A stretch of DNA of 64,000 bases from Hyphomicrobium sp. (GTDB lineage Bacteria; Pseudomonadota; Alphaproteobacteria; Rhizobiales; Hyphomicrobiaceae): positions 34,234-98,233 of the forward strand of contig JAEUME010000019.1 of NCBI GenBank assembly GCA_016793445.1, in the 5' to 3' direction. This document shows positions 62,224 to 64,000 of this stretch, piece by piece. The notes beneath the pieces are model-generated. The model saw nothing but the letters and a program-made list of their open reading frames with translations, was not told the origin of the DNA and made no database searches. A program made the position numbers and the translations under genes. Every line of letters begins with the position of its first letter. Within the stretch, counting starts at the first letter, position 1.

Positions 62224-63372
62224 TCAGCGAAGCCCGAGACCGCGAGCAATCATGCCGCGAAGAATTTCGCGCGTTCCTCCGCGCAGCGAGAATGCAGGCG
62301 CGATCATGCTCGTGTACAACAACGTGCTTGAAAGCTGCTGGCAGGGCTCGCCGTCGGGATTGGCGCCCAACAACCCCGCAATGGCGACCGGAAGCTGCTG
62401 CTCGAACTCAGTGCCCAGATCCTTAACCAGGGCCGCCTCGACCACGGGGCTTTCACCACTCTCCAGCTTGTTGGTCACTGCAATAGACATGGCGCGCAAT
62501 GCCGATAGACGTGCAATCAACGCGCCCGCAAGCCTGACTTCAGCGGTTGTTGGATTTTGCCGGGAGCGGAGCCATGCGAGCCACGTATCTGCAAGAACGA
62601 GCGACGAATAAAGCCGTTCCGGACCGCTGCGCTCAAAGGCCAGTTCTGCGGTAACCTGCTCCCAGCCGGCACCTTCTTCACCAATGAGAGCGTCGTTGCG
62701 AAGTTCGACGTTATCGAAGAAGACCTCACTGAAGTGTGCGTCACCCGCGAGATCCTTAATGGGACGCACTGTGATCCCAGGTGTCTTCAAATCCACAATG
62801 AACTGCGAAAGACCCTTATGCCTGTCTTCCGCCCGGCCGGAAGTGCGCACCAGCGCTATCATGTAGTGGCAGTGGTTGGCGTTTGACGTCCAGATCTTCT
62901 GGCCCTGGAGGCGCCAGCCTGCCGGTGTCTTCTCCGCACGTGTTCGGATGCTGGCCAGGTCAGATCCGGAATTCGGCTCGCTCATGCCTATACAGAAAAA
63001 TGCCTCACCCGCACAAATGCGAGGCAGGTAGAATTCTCTCTGTGCCTCGGTACCGTACTTCAAAATCAGCGGTGCGCTTTGCCGGTCTGCGAACCAATGG
63101 GCCGCTACCGGAGCCCCGGCAGCAAGTAGCTCTTCCGCAATCACGAAGCGCGCAAAGGCCCCCCGTTCAGCGCCACCGTAGGCGCGCGGCAGCGTCAGTC
63201 CGAGCCAGCCTTTTTCGGCGAGCGCACGAGAGAAGGCCGCGTCAAATCCCATCCACGAACGAGCCCTGGTCTGTGGAGGGACATGAGCAAGACGCTCCGC
63301 CAGGAATGCTCTTACCTGCGCACGAAGCTCCTCATCGGCCGCGGGTATGCCAGCGAGTTCAAAGGGTCTCAT
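62224..63372 (-). CDS. acyl-CoA dehydrogenase (full-length subunit)
   Basis: The 382-residue flavoprotein has the family signatures FFCIGMSEPNSGSDLASIRT (FAD/substrate loop) and LQGQKIWTSNANHCHYMIAL. The C-terminal end SLRGGTREILRGMIARGLGL contains the conserved GGT.EI FAD-contact motif. I start at MRPFELAG; a GTG three codons earlier is possible. It precedes the short dehydrogenase by 11 bases. Substrate is not shown; pairing with the short subunit and the hydratase suggests a branched or steroid-type acyl-CoA. Confidence 0.92.
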   Translation of the reverse strand: MRPFELAGIPAADEELRAQVRAFLAERLAHVPPQTRARSWMGFDAAFSRALAEKGWLGLTLPRAYGGAERGAFARFVIAEELLAAGAPVAAHWFADRQSAPLILKYGTEAQREFYLPRICAGEAFFCIGMSEPNSGSDLASIRTRAEKTPAGWRLQGQKIWTSNANHCHYMIALVRTSGRAEDRHKGLSQFIVDLKTPGITVRPIKDLAGDAHFSEVFFDNVELRNDALIGEEGAGWEQVTAELAFERSGPERLYSSLVLADTWLAWLRSRQNPTTAEVRLAGALIARLSALRAMSIAVTNKLESGESPVVEAALVKDLGTEFEQQLPVAIAGLLGANPDGEPCQQLSSTLLYTSMIAPAFSLRGGTREILRGMIARGLGLR

Positions 63373-63591
63373 CGAAACCACATCATCTTTCGGTTAGGGA
63401 GGCCGGTGATCCGGCCGGGTCGAAGTTCGAGTACGGTGCGCAACATGTCCTGCGCGTGGTCGCCGAGGGCCGCAAGAGATCCTCCTGCCCTCGGCCAGCA
63501 TTCTTCGCGGCGGGGATCGCAATCCAACGTCCACGATCGGCGCGCGCGTGAACCTGATTGAAGGCAGCAGCTCGCGGGCGGCAGTTGCCGC

Positions 63592-64000
63592 TCATGCCGT
63601 CTTGATGAGGTTCTCACCCGGCAGCAGACTGCCTTCGACATCAACCGGAATCTCGCGGCCCTTGATCAGAAGCTTCGGACCCACGCCCCCGACGTCGTCG
63701 CTGGCAAGACCTTCCGACTTCGTAACCGGGACTTCGATGACGTAAGGCGTCTTCGCGTTGATGGCGCGCTGCAAGGCCCCCGCCATGTCGGAACACGCGC
63801 CGATCGTTTCGCCGTTGGCGCCGAACGCCTTGAAGATGTCGACCCACTTGGGGTTGGTAAAGTCGCACCACGACGGGCTCTGGTAACGGTAGCCCATCAG
63901 CTGGTGGTTCGCGCCGTACGCGCCGTTGGTGAACACGATGCACACGATGGGCAGCTTGTGTTCCATGGCAACGCGCAGTTCGTTGAAGTGATAGAACAAC
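63592..64000 (-). CDS. thiamine-diphosphate-dependent enzyme, C-terminal part (partial)
   Basis: The frame is open to the window edge, so the N-terminus is missing. The visible 136 residues match the C-terminal domain of acetolactate-synthase-like enzymes: LPIVCIVFTNGAYGANHQ corresponds to the strand and Asn-Gly loop near the diphosphate-Mg site, followed by WVDIFKAFGANGETI and TPYVIEVPVTK. The GDG motif would lie outside. The exact reaction cannot be told; acetolactate synthase, glyoxylate carboligase or a related decarboxylase are possible. It ends 219 bases before the dehydrogenase operon on the same strand. Confidence 0.8.
   Translation of the reverse strand, partial: LFYHFNELRVAMEHKLPIVCIVFTNGAYGANHQLMGYRYQSPSWCDFTNPKWVDIFKAFGANGETIGACSDMAGALQRAINAKTPYVIEVPVTKSEGLASDDVGGVGPKLLIKGREIPVDVEGSLLPGENLIKTA

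Noticed and set aside
1..64000. CRISPR arrays, rRNA genes or prophage structural modules
   Set aside because: No regularly spaced direct repeats, rRNA-like stretches or phage structural genes were noticed by reading; a dedicated search was not possible.

Overview
The window comes from a GC-rich alphaproteobacterium, most probably a methylotrophic member of the Rhizobiales close to Hyphomicrobium. The first complete gene is a dimethylamine dehydrogenase of the Hyphomicrobium type. The flagellar cluster contains genes typical of Rhizobiales (ftcR, flbT, flaF, motC, motE, a DUF1217 gene, a compact fliM). Family assignments rest on recognition of sequence motifs; no database search was run.

Region 1 (1-4.1 kb), methylated amine use: dmd is followed by a small cupin gene, with a convergent GntR/UTRA regulator that has a candidate autoregulatory palindrome. 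Two diagnostic active-site residues (Gln60, Thr74 in mature numbering) mark the enzyme as a dimethylamine rather than trimethylamine dehydrogenase.

Region 2 (4.1-39.3 kb), a nearly contiguous flagellar regulon. Minus strand, in order of falling coordinate: motA-fliM-fliN-fliG-flhB; flgB-flgC-fliE-flgG-flgA-flgI-motE-flgH-fliL-fliP; two flagellins; fliF-fliH-motB-motC-fliK plus an uncharacterised gene; ftcR; flgE-flgK-flgL; flaF-flbT-flgD-fliQ-flhA-fliR, a fliJ-like gene, a rod-binding flgJ-like gene, a flgN-like gene and a second fliL-like gene. A divergent plus-strand operon carries the DUF1217 gene, flgF and fliI. Most genes overlap by ATGA-type junctions. A PilZ protein lies divergent from ftcR, and a GH24 lysozyme gene closes the cluster. 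fliO, fliD, fliS and fliA were not seen.

Region 3 (39.3-42.5 kb), accessory DNA: an unusual fusion of a thymidine-kinase-like P-loop domain and a SAM methyltransferase, a decayed transposase fragment, a small membrane protein and a YceI-family periplasmic protein.

Region 4 (42.7-53.6 kb), a divergent multiheme electron-transfer locus. The minus arm encodes a pentaheme cytochrome c and an outer-membrane beta-barrel. The plus arm encodes a 2Fe-2S/FAD/NAD(P)H reductase, a tetraheme cytochrome c554-like protein, a membrane protein with histidine-bearing helices, a decaheme cytochrome with a long disordered linker, and a CcmI-like TPR protein. The parts (19 haem sites in all) could form a route from the cytoplasm or inner membrane to the outer membrane. 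This is the best candidate for an undescribed system.

Region 5 (53.6-64 kb): a PepSY-type ferric reductase beside a TonB-dependent siderophore receptor broken by one in-frame TGA, a MarC-family protein, a porin, a fatty-acid or side-chain beta-oxidation set (enoyl-CoA hydratase and two acyl-CoA dehydrogenases), and the C-terminal end of a thiamine-diphosphate-dependent enzyme that runs off the window.
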